Source: Caprella mutica (lineage: Eukaryota > Arthropoda > Malacostraca > Amphipoda > Caprellidae). Taken from it: DNA of 64,000 nt. The stretch is from positions 926,689-990,688 of the forward strand of contig CANNZV010000513.1 in NCBI GenBank assembly GCA_947561585.1. The letters run 5' to 3'. Positions 43,483-54,189 of this stretch are shown here, piece after piece (position 1 is the stretch's first letter; the number at the start of each line of letters is the position of its first letter). Both the position numbers and the translations under genes were made by a program. Under the pieces are notes generated by a model that did no database searches, was not told where the DNA came from, and saw nothing but the letters and a program-made list of their open reading frames with translations.

Positions 43483-44026
43483 TGAAGGAACAACCTCAGT
43501 TGCTAGCTCCCAAGAGCTGATGCAGTGACGTCACTGGTTAGTTAGCCAAAGCAAAAACTAACTGCAATCCTAGTTGCGAGTTCCTAGAACTCTTGCACAG
43601 TCTCCAACCACCCCTTTAACTGGCCAACTCACACCTGATTGTACAACGTACAACCGTATGATGAGACAACCGGTAAACACTTCTTGTACTCACAGTACAA
43701 AAAGGTTGTACCTAGGAAGCAAATCACACAAAATGCAAACCTCAACTTGCGTGCTTAGGAAAGCAACTCACCACTACGTGGTTTACTTCCAAAGTAAACC
43801 GACGCTAGTACAACAAGTACTCCCAAAAACTACCTAACCGTTAGGCAAGTAACACGTTACTTACAAAACACTTTTGTCACAGACAAAGCTTGAAACACTC
43901 ACAGAACACTTTACAGAACCAGGTCTCAAACGCCGCTCGTCACTTCAAAAAATCCTCTGTCATTATCAGTGGCTTGCCGCTTCCAACCATTTTTGTAATC
44001 ACAGATTAGTACAGCAAGTTACCACA
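43483..44026 (-). repeat. Downstream (3') LTR of the retrotransposon
   Basis: 544 bp, TG...CA. Holds the perfect palindrome CAGTGACGTCACTG (CRE core TGACGTCA at 43526-43533). Confidence 0.93.
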
Positions 44027-44049
44027 TCCCCCCTAGTTCCTTTAAGAAC

Positions 44050-45951
44050 TCATGGGACATAGTCGGCCAACCAACCAGGTTGACGACGAATCCTACCTGA
44101 TCGTCTTGGCTCCTCCACGGGAGCCCTGACAACTTCACCGATTTCCTCGGGTCTATCAGAGTCTGACTCATCAGACTCAGCCATAACCTGCTCCTGCTCT
44201 GCCGTTAGAGCCTCTGGCTCAACCGTAGGCTGCACCTGGTCTGCTGATCTACTGAGAGGTTCAGTGCCAGCATGAGCGTCGTAGAACGTTGACTCATCTT
44301 CATCTGAGTCATACTCAGGAGTCTCCTCATTGGAGCCTCGACGTTTCCTAACGTCACGGACATGTCTAGGCATGCCATCCACACATATGACATGTTTGGA
44401 TTGCACCTCTGTAACTCTTCCATGAGTCCAGTGCTTGGTGCACGAGGGTATCGCAGGCTTGACCCATACCTCGTCACCAATGGAAAAATTCTCATTTTTC
44501 CCCTCCACTTCAACCTTCTGGTTGATATCGTAAGGTACCCTCCAAGGGTACTTGAAAATCTTACGATACGGAACAGATGCGTCCTCAACACCTTTCCGAG
44601 GCGTGACATTATACCAAAATGTCGCAACCTCAGGGGAAATTTTTCCCCGTGCAGCGATCCTCTTGATCGTGCGATGGTTTCTCTCTACTATTCCATTTCC
44701 ACTTGGGGCGTAAGCGGCACGGAATCGCAAAGAGATTCCCCAATCCCTGGCAAACTGCTCGACAGTTGCCGACCTAAATGCCGTCGAGTTGTCTAACAAC
44801 AATTCGGCAAAAGGTCCGTGCTCAACAACCACTTGCTGGAGATCAATTTGATCGTCCATCGAAAGAACTTTACCGAGAATCATCGTCATGATCCTCGGTG
44901 CACATGTCAGGCCGAAGCCAAGACGTGTCAAAGCATAATGGACTCCATTATACCTGACAATCTGGTACTGCCATAGTTCCTTGGAGACATGAATCTGCAG
45001 ATAGGCAGCCTTCAGGTCTACGACCTTAAGCTGCCCCTGCAGTTGTCTCCACTTGCGTACCTTCTCAGCACACACTGCCGATTCCTCAGTATGAGATTCG
45101 ACAAAAGGGTTAAGCTCACGGTAATCCATTACCGGCCTAACCTTGTCCTTAGTAGGCTGGACAACGACCAGCAGTGGAATGACACCCTTAACAGGTCCTT
45201 TCCACTCTACTAGCCAACCTTTGGAAATCCAACTTTGGATCTCCGTTGTGTACCTCTCGTGTACACCTGGTGTTCGAGTACATTGGTACTCTCCAACACC
45301 AGTCTGAAGCTGTTTTGGCTTGCCAGCAGCCCAGCGCCAGCTCACGGTCCATTTGCCGTTAGCAAAAACAGCATCGAAATCTTTATCAGAAATCGACAGT
45401 GGTGGAGCCACACCACATGCTATAGGACGTCTTTTTCCCTTGGAAAAGACTCCACAGCAATCAGTCGCATTAGGCTTACCCCAATCGACCAAATAACGAG
45501 AATCGGATCCTCTGCGAATCGTCACACCTCCCATGTGATCGACAACGTCATCACCTAGGAGGCAGTCAACTCCGAGATTTTCCAATCCTCTGTGGGCAAT
45601 TGCACGTACACTAAAACAGTGTCCATGCAATCCCACTGCCACCCAGCACTCCCTTCCATTGGTGGAAGTTTTGCCGTCAGCTGTCATAAAATGACGGGCC
45701 TTTCGGCCCTTAAGTCCCACCACCACCCGGGTAGACACCATCGTGCACCCGCTGCCTGTATCAACCAGACACAAGACAGATTGGCCATTTACAATGGCCT
45801 TGACAACTGGCATCTCACGACTCGAAAGTCTACCAGCTGCCATGAGTACTCCCAGAGTACCCTTGGTAGGAGTGTTAGCCCCCACCACTACTAAGTCCCC
45901 AGGACTTAGCTTGCTGCTCGAAGCAGCAGAATCCTTCCCAGAAGGATCCAT
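44050..45951 (-). CDS. pol: Retrotransposon Pol, protease to integrase with an internal deletion
   Basis: One open frame of 633 residues. The aspartic protease has LVDTGSG at about 62-68 and LLGDDVVD further on. The reverse transcriptase N-terminal part follows (KVRPVMDYRELNPFV, KVVDLKAAYLQIHV, LTRLGFGLTCAPRIM). After about residue 380 the protein jumps to the late integrase core (LLDNSTAF, GNGIVERNHRTIKR) and an integrase C-terminal domain (FSIGDEVWVKP, VDGMPRHVRDVRKR). The RT catalytic YxDD, RNase H, the integrase zinc domain and its first Asp are missing. The deletion kept the frame open, so a fused but enzymatically incomplete product is predicted. Confidence 0.88.
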   Translation of the reverse strand: MDPSGKDSAASSSKLSPGDLVVVGANTPTKGTLGVLMAAGRLSSREMPVVKAIVNGQSVLCLVDTGSGCTMVSTRVVVGLKGRKARHFMTADGKTSTNGRECWVAVGLHGHCFSVRAIAHRGLENLGVDCLLGDDVVDHMGGVTIRRGSDSRYLVDWGKPNATDCCGVFSKGKRRPIACGVAPPLSISDKDFDAVFANGKWTVSWRWAAGKPKQLQTGVGEYQCTRTPGVHERYTTEIQSWISKGWLVEWKGPVKGVIPLLVVVQPTKDKVRPVMDYRELNPFVESHTEESAVCAEKVRKWRQLQGQLKVVDLKAAYLQIHVSKELWQYQIVRYNGVHYALTRLGFGLTCAPRIMTMILGKVLSMDDQIDLQQVVVEHGPFAELLLDNSTAFRSATVEQFARDWGISLRFRAAYAPSGNGIVERNHRTIKRIAARGKISPEVATFWYNVTPRKGVEDASVPYRKIFKYPWRVPYDINQKVEVEGKNENFSIGDEVWVKPAIPSCTKHWTHGRVTEVQSKHVICVDGMPRHVRDVRKRRGSNEETPEYDSDEDESTFYDAHAGTEPLSRSADQVQPTVEPEALTAEQEQVMAESDESDSDRPEEIGEVVRAPVEEPRRSGRIRRQPGWLADYVP

Positions 45952-45959
45952 GGAGGATT

Positions 45960-46901
45960 TTACTCTTCCATGGTTTCTCCGATGGAGGTTGCGGTGCCCC
46001 TTACCACAGCCTCCTCGGAAAAACCCGCATCACCAGCGGATGACGCGACAGTCACAGGACTGTCAGGGCACTCCCGGGCAAAATGCCCGGGCTTCCCACA
46101 GGTGAAACATAAGTTTCGCCCATGTGAAGAGGGCTTGCCCGTCTGCATCACCTTGGAGCGACGTCTTTGGGTGCAATCTCTCACCCGGTGAGGACCCTGG
46201 CACCGTGGGCAAGAAAGCCCTTGCCTCCTGGAGGCAGTAGCCACTCTGGTGGCCTGGCCTGTCCCAGACTGGCCTGAGGCATCCCTCTGTGCGGACAATC
46301 TGTCACGCACCTTTGACACCAAAATGTCAAAGTCAGAGGTGTACGCCTCTGGGAGCATCACTGCCCACTTATGGATGGAGGGGAGGAGTCCTTCAAAGAA
46401 CTTCACTCTGAAAACCATACAATCGGTTTTCACCTCCATCCTAGCACCGAAGCGCTGCAGGTCGTCAACATAAACGTCCACAGCCTCGCCAGATAAAAGC
46501 TGACGAGACGTGAAACGTCTGTACGCTTCCTGCCGGGACATACCATACTGAGCCAGCAGTACTCCCTTGACTACCTCCCACTGAGAGGCTTCCGACACCC
46601 TCATGGCACGGAATACTCGAGCGGCGTTGCCCTCGAGCAAGAAGTCCACGACCTCTTGGGGTTCGACCCGCTCGCTGCGACAGCGACGTTCGAAGTCGTC
46701 CAGCCACTCTGACACATCAACTGTGCCATCGCCACTGAACTTGGGGAGAGCTCTCCCCAACCGATCAATAATTGGCCCCTTGGCCTGCATTAAAATGCTT
46801 GCCAATTGGCCAATATCAATCATACCGGATGTCCCAGACATCCCTGGTCCCTCACTAGAAGAACCAGTATCAGTCTTGCCTGCTTTCTCAGAGTCAGACA
46901 T
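45960..46901 (-). CDS. gag: Retrotransposon Gag polyprotein, intact frame
   Basis: 313 residues, 5' in the element. The N-terminal Ser/Gly-rich part is followed by a retrotransposon Gag core (LPKFSGDGTVDVSEWLDDFE, then YRRFTSRQLLSGEAVDVYV). Near the C-terminus are two nucleic-acid-binding knuckles: CPRCQGPHRVRDC (CX2CX3HX4C, one residue shorter than usual) and CFTCGKPGHFAREC (standard CX2CX4HX4C). Expected role: capsid and RNA packaging. The stop is 9 bp before the pol ATG, in a different frame, so pol is expressed either by frameshift or by reinitiation. Confidence 0.9.
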   Translation of the reverse strand: MSDSEKAGKTDTGSSSEGPGMSGTSGMIDIGQLASILMQAKGPIIDRLGRALPKFSGDGTVDVSEWLDDFERRCRSERVEPQEVVDFLLEGNAARVFRAMRVSEASQWEVVKGVLLAQYGMSRQEAYRRFTSRQLLSGEAVDVYVDDLQRFGARMEVKTDCMVFRVKFFEGLLPSIHKWAVMLPEAYTSDFDILVSKVRDRLSAQRDASGQSGTGQATRVATASRRQGLSCPRCQGPHRVRDCTQRRRSKVMQTGKPSSHGRNLCFTCGKPGHFARECPDSPVTVASSAGDAGFSEEAVVRGTATSIGETMEE

Positions 46902-46938
46902 GATGACGTCACAAAGATGTGATAAAGCCTAGATAGCT

Positions 46939-47482
46939 TGAAGGAACAACCTCAGTTGCTAGCTCCCAAGAGCTGATGCAGTGACGTCACTGGTTAGTTA
47001 GCCAAAGCAAAAACTAACTGCAATCCTAGTTGCGAGTTCCTAGAACTCTTGCACAGTCTCCAACCACCCCTTTAACTGGCCAACTCACACCTGATTGTAC
47101 AACGTACAACCGTATGATGAGACAACCGGTAAACACTTCTTGTACTCACAGTACAAAAAGGTTGTACCTAGGAAGCAAATCACACAAAATGCAAACCTCA
47201 ACTTGCGTGCTTAGGAAAGCAACTCACCACTACGTGGTTTACTTCCAAAGTAAACCGACGCTAGTACAACAAGTACTCCCAAAAACTACCTAACCGTTAG
47301 GCAAGTAACACGTTACTTACAAAACACTTTTGTCACAGACAAAGCTTGAAACACTCACAGAACACTTTACAGAACCAGGTCTCAAACGCCGCTCGTCACT
47401 TCAAAAAATCCTCTGTCATTATCAGTGGCTTGCCGCTTCCAACCATTTTTGTAATCACAGATTAGTACAGCAAGTTACCACA
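46939..47482 (-). repeat. Upstream (5') LTR of the retrotransposon
   Basis: Same length and, as far as I can compare, same sequence as the other LTR, with the CRE core at 46982-46989. A third TGACGTCA lies in the leader at 46904-46911, overlapping the gag start region. Confidence 0.93.
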
Positions 47483-47953
47483 GGAACCAAAGGCCATATA
47501 GCTGACGTCAAAAGGAAATTAAATACAAGGGACTAGAAGAAGCAGTCAGAAAGGAAAGTGGCTCCATGAACAAAGTCACTTACCACCGTCGGTGACAATG
47601 CTCATGAATGCAGAAAAGCTACTCCGTGAATGCAGTCACTTACCAAGGAATGTGATGAAAAGGGACACAAGCACCGGTGGCTGCACTCATGGATGGAAGA
47701 GGAAAATGAAGAGGTGATAGTAAATGAAGCCTACGAGCCTACCTAACATAAAAATCTAAGACCTCGAAGTTCAAGAGCATAACCCTAGCGCTATCTTCTA
47801 AAACTGCAAGTAGCTTTAAAAAAATGATAAACATGGTAAAAATAAAAAAAATTCAATCCATAATCTAAATTACAACAGTTCGGGGCCCAAGGGACACCAC
47901 CCCCCTTCTCTTCCATTCACCATAGACAGCTTCAGGATAGAGCCCCTGGGGGC
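47483..47953 (-). mobile_element. SINE-like retroposon, main body (split by the LTR element)
   Basis: Continues the family sequence from GGAACCAAAGGCCATATAGC to the head ATAGAGCCCCTGGGGGC. The SINE duplication ATGTTATTCTTGA lies on both outer sides (43437-43449 and 47954-47966), which proves the order: SINE first, LTR element second. It ends about 20 bp from Deltex exon 2. Confidence 0.92.
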
Positions 47954-47985
47954 ATGTTATTCTTGAATAAATTATTTGAACTTGC

Positions 47986-48100
47986 CTACTTGGGACACAT
48001 CATAAGAAGAAAGCTCAGAGAGATCCTCAAGACAGACACTGCAGCTCTTTTGATCTCTTACAGCATCTTTCCCAACCTTTTTAGTGTGTTTCACCAGCAT
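47986..48100 (-). CDS. DTX: Deltex exon 2 (RING finger start), probable GC donor
   Basis: A 115-nt exon with acceptor AAATTGATCAG and a good branch-point-like TGACTAAT upstream. It encodes MLVKHTKKVGKDAVRDQKSC, then SVCLEDLSELSSYDVSQV. The C-x2-C pair (CSVC) followed by LEDL is the first half of the Deltex RING. The exon ends GTAG|GCAAGT, the consensus of a GC-AG intron, leaving phase 1 as exon 3 needs. The only nearby GT (CAA|GTAGGC) leaves phase 0 and would require a poor ACAAG acceptor in exon 3. A SINE-like insertion begins about 20 bp into the downstream intron. Confidence 0.85.
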
Positions 48101-48274
48101 CTGATCAATTTGAAATATATATTAGTCAACCATTAGGTTAATATGGAAGTTAACAATATTTGCAAATATATATGAACACTTAGTGCACAAAATTAGAACT
48201 TAAACCTGCCTGTAGTATATATAAATGCATAAACTATTTTTAAATAATTGATTTGAAATGAATTGATTACCTAC

Positions 48275-48865
48275 CTGTTCAATGTTTGATTTGGGAGATT
48301 TCCAAAAAGTATCTTGATTAGATGGTCCAGGCATGTATGTAGGAGCAGATGGGTTAAAGCCAGAACTACTTGAACTGCTTTGAGTAGCTGGCTGGTTAAT
48401 ATTACGCATTTCATCATATTCAAATTCAGAAAGATAGAGGACAGGTTTGTTTTGTTCATCAAATATTGGGAAACATTTACAATTAAAGACAGTTGGATTG
48501 CGATGTTTCACACAGTTATATTTGTGAGATTGAGATGCAGGCATTTTATCTGAATTCATGATGTCTGATTTCATGGAAGATGAAGCAGAAGGTTTGTTTT
48601 CCTTTTCAAATGAAAAAGAACCAGGCAAGGCAGGATATATATTTTTCTTCTCACTCCTATTATAATAGATGGTGTTATTTACTGTTGAATCATCTTCATA
48701 ATCCATGTCACTATCATCATCATATCGTTCTGCAAACTCTTGATCATTAAGTCCATTGAATGAGATGACAGCAGCAGATGACTGAAGACTTGTAGCACCT
48801 TTGACTTCTTTGCATTTGATGCAATGGCAGAGAAGATGTTCAAAGTTTCTTACAGTAATCTCCAT
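48275..48865 (-). CDS. DTX: Deltex exon 1 as seen here (low-complexity N-terminal region); may extend to 48899
   Basis: An open stretch of 197 codons from ATG 48865-48863 to a strong donor GAACAG|GTAGGT, phase 0, matching exon 2. It begins MEITVRNFEHLLCHCIKCKE, has an acidic patch (YDDDSDMDYEDD) and Ser/Pro-rich stretches, and no WWE domain that I can recognise. The frame stays open upstream to an AG at 48900-48901 (ATTTCCAG), so the exon may continue to 48899 and the true start may lie in an upstream exon I cannot find. With this ATG the five exons sum to 1347 nt, giving a 448-residue protein, longer than DTX3 and shorter than DTX1. Confidence 0.7.
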
Positions 48866-50115
48866 TGAAAACAAGATAGAGCAGCTACAATTGGTAATTC
48901 TGGAAATAATAAAAATTGAAATTATCTGAAATGTTATCGAGAGTTTAAGTTAGCAGCAAAAATATTCAATAGCTAGGGTTGTGAAAAAGTATCCAATATT
49001 TCATTTTTTTCATTAATCACTAGCTATATGGAAAATTTCCAAATGAGTCCAATTCAATAAGTACTTTTGGCACAGTCTGTAAAGCACGTCCATGTCACTG
49101 AAGATCTTAGGAGACGTTTTTTGAGGGAGACAATTATTTAATTAATTCTGGTCATTTTGGAAACAGATTTGAAAATGTTTGGAGACGGATTGCCCTCAAA
49201 ATAAAATCTTGGGAGACGGAATTTGACACACTTTGCAGACTGGCAAGTTTTGGCATTAAGTTTTGTTTGACAATTAGACATAAATATGCGAGTTATGACC
49301 TTTAGAAATATATAGCTAATATATAAGCAGAAATAGCTAATTGGTTATAATTGACATATTCTGTAAGATCACTAACATGTGCTCAACTGCTTGCTGTCTG
49401 CTGCCTTTAACTTTTTATTTAAAATTTTCTCTCGTATGCAAATTGAAATAATATACAAGCAAAGTTGGATGATTTTTAGCTATTTTATTCCTAGGTATGT
49501 TACTATTAACTATCGGTGGATAAATTGGGAAAACGTTAGTGGATCACCTTGTTTTAATTTTTTTGATGTATGTACAAACTTGCCAACTCATCAGTAATTC
49601 AGTATATTGGTTAATTTTATGGGCTTAAATAAAGTTGGAAAACATGTAAATAACAAGTGAATCACTCCTAAAATAATCTCAAGAGCTTAGAGATGCACAT
49701 GTTCAGTCTGCAGAAACTGGTAAACTGTTCCTAGAGATCTCTTATTCTGTTCACTGTAAAATTAATGTAAATAAAGGATTTAATTCAGAAGTATTTGTAG
49801 CAAAATTAAAGTAAACATAGGAATTACAATGAATTCAACATTGTTCGGAGAGAAAATCGGATATCCCAAATATCTCCCATATTCTGCAGACTGCATAATG
49901 CGTCTCTTCTCCCGCATATTTCAATATGAGAGAGAGTTACTCTTAGACTCTCAGCAGCAGATTCAGAATATCCCACATCTAAATTAATTGTAACATAAGA
50001 ATTAATTTAAAATCTCCAGCAGCTCAATTAATGGCAACATAGGAATTATTTTGTGATCTCCAGCAGAGATCTCTAATTTCTAAAATTCAATCAAAAACTC
50101 CCGCAGAGAGCCGGC

Positions 50116-50321
50116 CAGTCTACAGAATATGGGACATTTTTTGTGCAAACAATCCTTAATTTTCTCCTATATGTATTTATAATTTTTTACTGAGAACAAA
50201 AGCCAAAATAGAGGACTTTTAGCTTTTGTTCTCAGTAAAAAATTTATAAATACATATAGGAGAAAATTAAGGATTGTTTGAACAGAAAATGTTAAAAATG
50301 TCCCATATTCTGCTGACTGGG
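50116..50321. mobile_element. 206-bp near-perfect palindrome
   Basis: Ends CCAGTCTACAGAATATGGGA and CCCATATTCTGCTGACTGG. The inner arms (AACAATCCTTAATTTTCTCC through GAGAACAAAAGC) pair almost base for base with only a short spacer. Confidence 0.85.
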
Positions 50322-51356
50322 TCTCAGATATCCAGTCTGTATTTGGTGCACAAAGTTCCACTGACTTTTTGAAAAGAACTGAAAAAATCCAACATAAATT
50401 TCCAGTAATTTGATTGATCCATCAACATTTTACCCATTTTTCCACAAAAAATTAATGGTAACATAAGAATAAATAGCTAAAAATTCAAAGACAAGTCAGT
50501 GGAATTTACCATGAAAAACAGTCTGGCTGATCCACGTCCACCAACATTTTCCCAATTTATCCACAGAAAATTAATGGTAACATAGATATAAATAGCAAAA
50601 AATCTGACTTTGCAAGAATTTTTTTTCAGAGGGGAAAAAATTCCACCGACATGTCGGTGGAATTTACCACGAAATACAGACTGGGCAGTAGCAACTAACC
50701 TCTATATCATAATCATGATTATTATGATCTATGTGTGCAGTGTGACTGTGAGTATGAGTCTATGATAATGTAATAATGTAGCAAAATAAATTCTGTTTTC
50801 TTTTTCAGTAAATCAGTACCTCTACGGCTCTACCTAGTACGGTAGTACCTAGCTAGTCTGCAGAATGTGTCTCTTCTCACGCAGAGATTTTAATTTGAGA
50901 GTTACAGTGTTACTCTCCGACTCTCAGTAGCAGATTCAGAATCCCCCGCAGCTATATTGATGGTAACAGGAATTAATTCATAATCTCCAGCAGAGATCTC
51001 CAATTTCTAAAATTCACTCAAAAACTCCCACAGAGTCTAGGAAAAATGTTCCATATTCTGCAGATTCACCAGATTGGATATTCTGCAGTCTGGGTACGGC
51101 CAGTCTGCAAAAGATGCATGAAGTTGTGAAGTTTATCCGGCGACTCTTTAGGCCTTGAAATTAGTCTCCTGAATTATCCGGCGATAATTTTCTAATTAAT
51201 TCACATGTCTACCTCATTACATGTAATTAGTGGAGAGAAACTTGAAAATCTTTGGAGACAAATTGCCCCCAAAATTAAATATCTGGAGACTAATTGTGCA
51301 TGATTTGCTGACTGGACGCCAGTCTAGAAAAATAGATGCTTTCTGATGAACTAATT

Positions 51357-52015
51357 AGGGTAAGAGTGTGTTGAATCGGCACCCTTCAATAATCGGCACC
51401 CACAGACAAAAAATCGAAATAATAAGCCTTCAGCCAATCACTCGCTTTGAAACATCACTTTTTTGCATTGGTTTAGGTTTCAGCTAATAAGTGATAAAGA
51501 TATCACAGACATATGTCAAATAACAACTGTTCATCATTAGCTTTTGTTAAGGGTGATTCCAGACGTGAGCTTTCAGCTATTGAATTCCTTAGTGACATGC
51601 TATAAAGTTTTATCTCTTTTCTAAATGAAAATATAGTATAAGCCTTCACTTTTTCTGTTCTTCCATTTCTTTTAGATCATGGAATGAGTGTGATACTTCA
51701 GTTAATGTTTTACAGCCATTATTTATAATATTTTTGGGGTGCCGACATTTGAATCACAGAATAAGGAGTTTTTGTTAAATCGGCCCCCTGTGCCGATTAG
51801 TGGATTTTTATACATTTAAGTAACTTAACATTTTAAGTATATATTTATGTCAGGAATGTTAATAACAAGGTAAAAATTTAATTATTTCGAAGTTATTCCA
51901 ATAAATTTCATTGATCGTCATGGGTGCGGGATTTCATGTAATCTAAGAATCGGCACCCATGGGTGCGAATCAAGAATCTTCAATCATTAAATCGGCACAG
52001 GGCCTGTTCAACAAT
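51357..52015. mobile_element. Element rich in ATCGGCACCC words
   Basis: TGTTGAATCGGCACCC, AATCGGCACCCACAG, GGGGTGCCGAC, AATCGGCACCCATGGGTG, AAATCGGCACAGGGCCTGTT. The ends GTTGAATCGGCAC and GGCCTGTTCAAC are partly inverted. No coding content. Confidence 0.5.
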
Positions 52016-52077
52016 ATCGCAACCTATTTGCTGCAAGTAAAAACGATTGGATTCGTCAGCAGTACCTGTACGAACTA

Positions 52078-53912
52078 AACTGCGTCCATTGCTTTATTGC
52101 AGATCACTATTTTGTGAATAATTTTTATAATACTGATCGTACAGTAGGGAAACTTTAGTCACTGGAAGATTGCTTCTATGTTAGTATATTGCTGAAATAT
52201 TTTTTGAATCCATGAGAAAATTGGAAAGCTATGAACGTTTATGTATTTTGAAGGCTTTTAACTGTCCATCGCTTTATTGCAGCTCTGTGAAAAGGCCAAA
52301 AAAGGGCGATTAACTTCTACCGAGAGGGTAAAATTGTAACAAGTCCTGCAGAAGGGTTGACTCTACTATATTTAGCTAATGAATTTGGGAGGGATAAGAG
52401 AAAAGTAGATTCAGTTGTGGAAGATCCCGATACCAACCCGAAGAGAGATGAGGGTACGAGAAGAAGCTTTTTCCCCTCTAAATATGCGAAAACTACCCAG
52501 GCAGGTTATAAGGCAGCCAAATAACACTAGCGCCTCCATTTCCGACAAGGCTGTCATTGGTTATTCGTCCAAACAGTGTCTTAAATGAGACGACAAGGAA
52601 CGTGGAGCCCATTTCCAGGCCTCCTATTGACAAGACCAAAAAAGAAAAAGGCATCAGATGTACACAGAAGTACATGAAAACAAACTTCCTACATGTTCTT
52701 TTAACAGATGAGGAAAGAGCCACCATTGATTGTCTGAATGGATGGGTTGGAGTTTCTATTCTACTGGAGCTGTTTATCCACACTGGTTTCGTCGTCAACA
52801 AGGAGGCTGTGGCTTTGTTTTAAGCGGGCATCATTGGTGAAACATTAATTGGCCCTTTCCGAGTACCAGAGGGTGTAAACCTAACAATCCAATCCTACAT
52901 TGCCTCTTTTGTTGAGTACTTGTTCCCTTGGCCTAATAGTTTGCAATTATCTCATTAGCAAAAGATGATTTTCTTGCATTACTTCGCACAATCTCATGCT
53001 TGAAGGATTACAACTTCTTTCCTCATTTCTCTGGGTATCAAGTGAGAGAGAGACTCTTATGACTTGATTGCCTTGTTCTCTGGTCTAAAGCCCCATTGAG
53101 CATTTCTGACAGTTTCATTTGAGACATTAAATCAGGACTATTTTGACGTAAAACCAATGACAGCCTTGTCAAAAATGGAGGCACTTGTGTCATTTAGCTG
53201 CCTTATGACCTGCTTGCGTATTTTAGCATATTTCATGGGGAAATTCTTTTTTTTGTACCCTCATATCTCCTTGGGTTTGTGTCGGGATTTTCCACAAAAG
53301 AAACTATTTTTCTCTTAACCCTTCAAAGTTATAAAGCTAAATATAGAAGAGTCCTCCCTTCTGAAAGACCTGCTACAATTTTTTACCCTCTCTGTAGAAA
53401 TTAATAGCCCATTATTTTGCTTTTAAACAGAGCTGCAATAAAGCGATGGACAGTTGAAATGCCTTCAAAATACATAAACGTTCATAACTTTCCAATTCTC
53501 TCATGATTCAAAAAATATTTCAGCAAGATACTAACATAGAAGCAATCTTCCAGTGACTAAAGTTTCATTACTGTTAGATCAATATTATAAAAATTATTCA
53601 AAAAATAGACCATGTTTTAGACTGTGGCAAGAAAGTCGCCAGTTTAGTGAGAAAATGGATTCAGGTCGCCACATTTAAGATACTTTAAAGGAGAAATTTG
53701 GCTTCCTAGTGAAGATTTTACAACTGGAAACATCCTTATGCTTCATGCCTGATGCATGTGTATCTCTTGAGACTATATTAGAAGTGATTTACTTGTTAAT
53801 TACAGGTTTTCCAACTTATTTAACCCCTCAAAAGTCGCCAATATACTGGCGACTTTGTCCATACTTTAAAACATGGAAAATAGAGATCTGCAATAAAGCG
53901 ATAGACGCAGTT
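52078..53912 (+). mobile_element. Tc1-like element with long inverted arms, copy 2, carrying a nested MITE
   Basis: Same termini AACTGCGTCCATNGCTTTAT, TA on both sides, opposite orientation to copy 1. The plus strand reads KAKKGRLTSTERV-like, DPDTNPKRDEGTRRS, LTDEERATIDCLNGWVGVSI, then frameshifted GPFRVPEGVNLTIQSYIASF and a decayed stretch where the second catalytic Asp (QDNAPSHA in relatives) should be. The right arm again repeats the N-terminal coding part inverted. Without the nested 267-bp insertion and its duplication it would be about 1560 bp, close to copy 1 (1571 bp). Confidence 0.85.
53610..53876. mobile_element. 267-bp palindromic MITE inside the Tc1-like right arm
   Basis: CCATGTTTTAGACTGTGGCA and CCATACTTTAAAACATGG are inverted, with AAAGTCGCCAG / CTGGCGACTTT arms inside. 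The 8-bp duplication AAAATAGA (53602-53609, 53877-53884) is confirmed by the uninterrupted arm of copy 1. The 8-bp size suggests a hAT-type mechanism. Confidence 0.85.
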
Positions 53913-54189
53913 TATACGTGGACCTAAGTTCAATTATAGCGATGCACAAATGTAAATACAATCAATGCAGTAAAAATAATTAAATGATTCATTGTGTTTC
54001 GAAAAATTTCCAAATTTATATATTTTAATAGGAAGGTAGTGAGAGCTTTTTTTATGCTGTTAATTCATATATTATTATTAAAAAGTGTATAAGTAATGGA
54101 TGAAAAGTGATGTGGTTAAATTAGATCCCCGTAAAATTTATTTGTGTAACATATCTTTCACCTATGTAAATACCTTATTGTAGGTAATA

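Larger units (their letters stand above)
43483..47482 (-). mobile_element. LTR retrotransposon, Ty3/gypsy-like, 4.0 kb, internally deleted
   Basis: Two 544-bp direct LTRs that appear identical by eye (43483-44026, 46939-47482), each beginning TG and ending CA. The target duplication is GGAAC (43478-43482, 47483-47487). Polypurine tract AACTAGGGGGGA lies next to the downstream LTR (minus orientation, 44027-44038). Internal coding: gag with zinc knuckles, then a shortened pol. I could not find a canonical TGG primer-binding site next to the upstream LTR. Matching LTRs and an intact duplication suggest a recent insertion; the missing RT/RNase H/IN parts imply it was moved by proteins supplied from elsewhere. 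Confidence 0.95.

Noticed and set aside
46903..46938. tRNA primer-binding site next to the upstream LTR
   Set aside because: No TGG-starting stretch complementary to a tRNA 3' end that I can name; left unassigned.
47954..48136. Plus-strand 60-codon frame
   Set aside because: Antisense shadow of Deltex exon 2 and its flanks.
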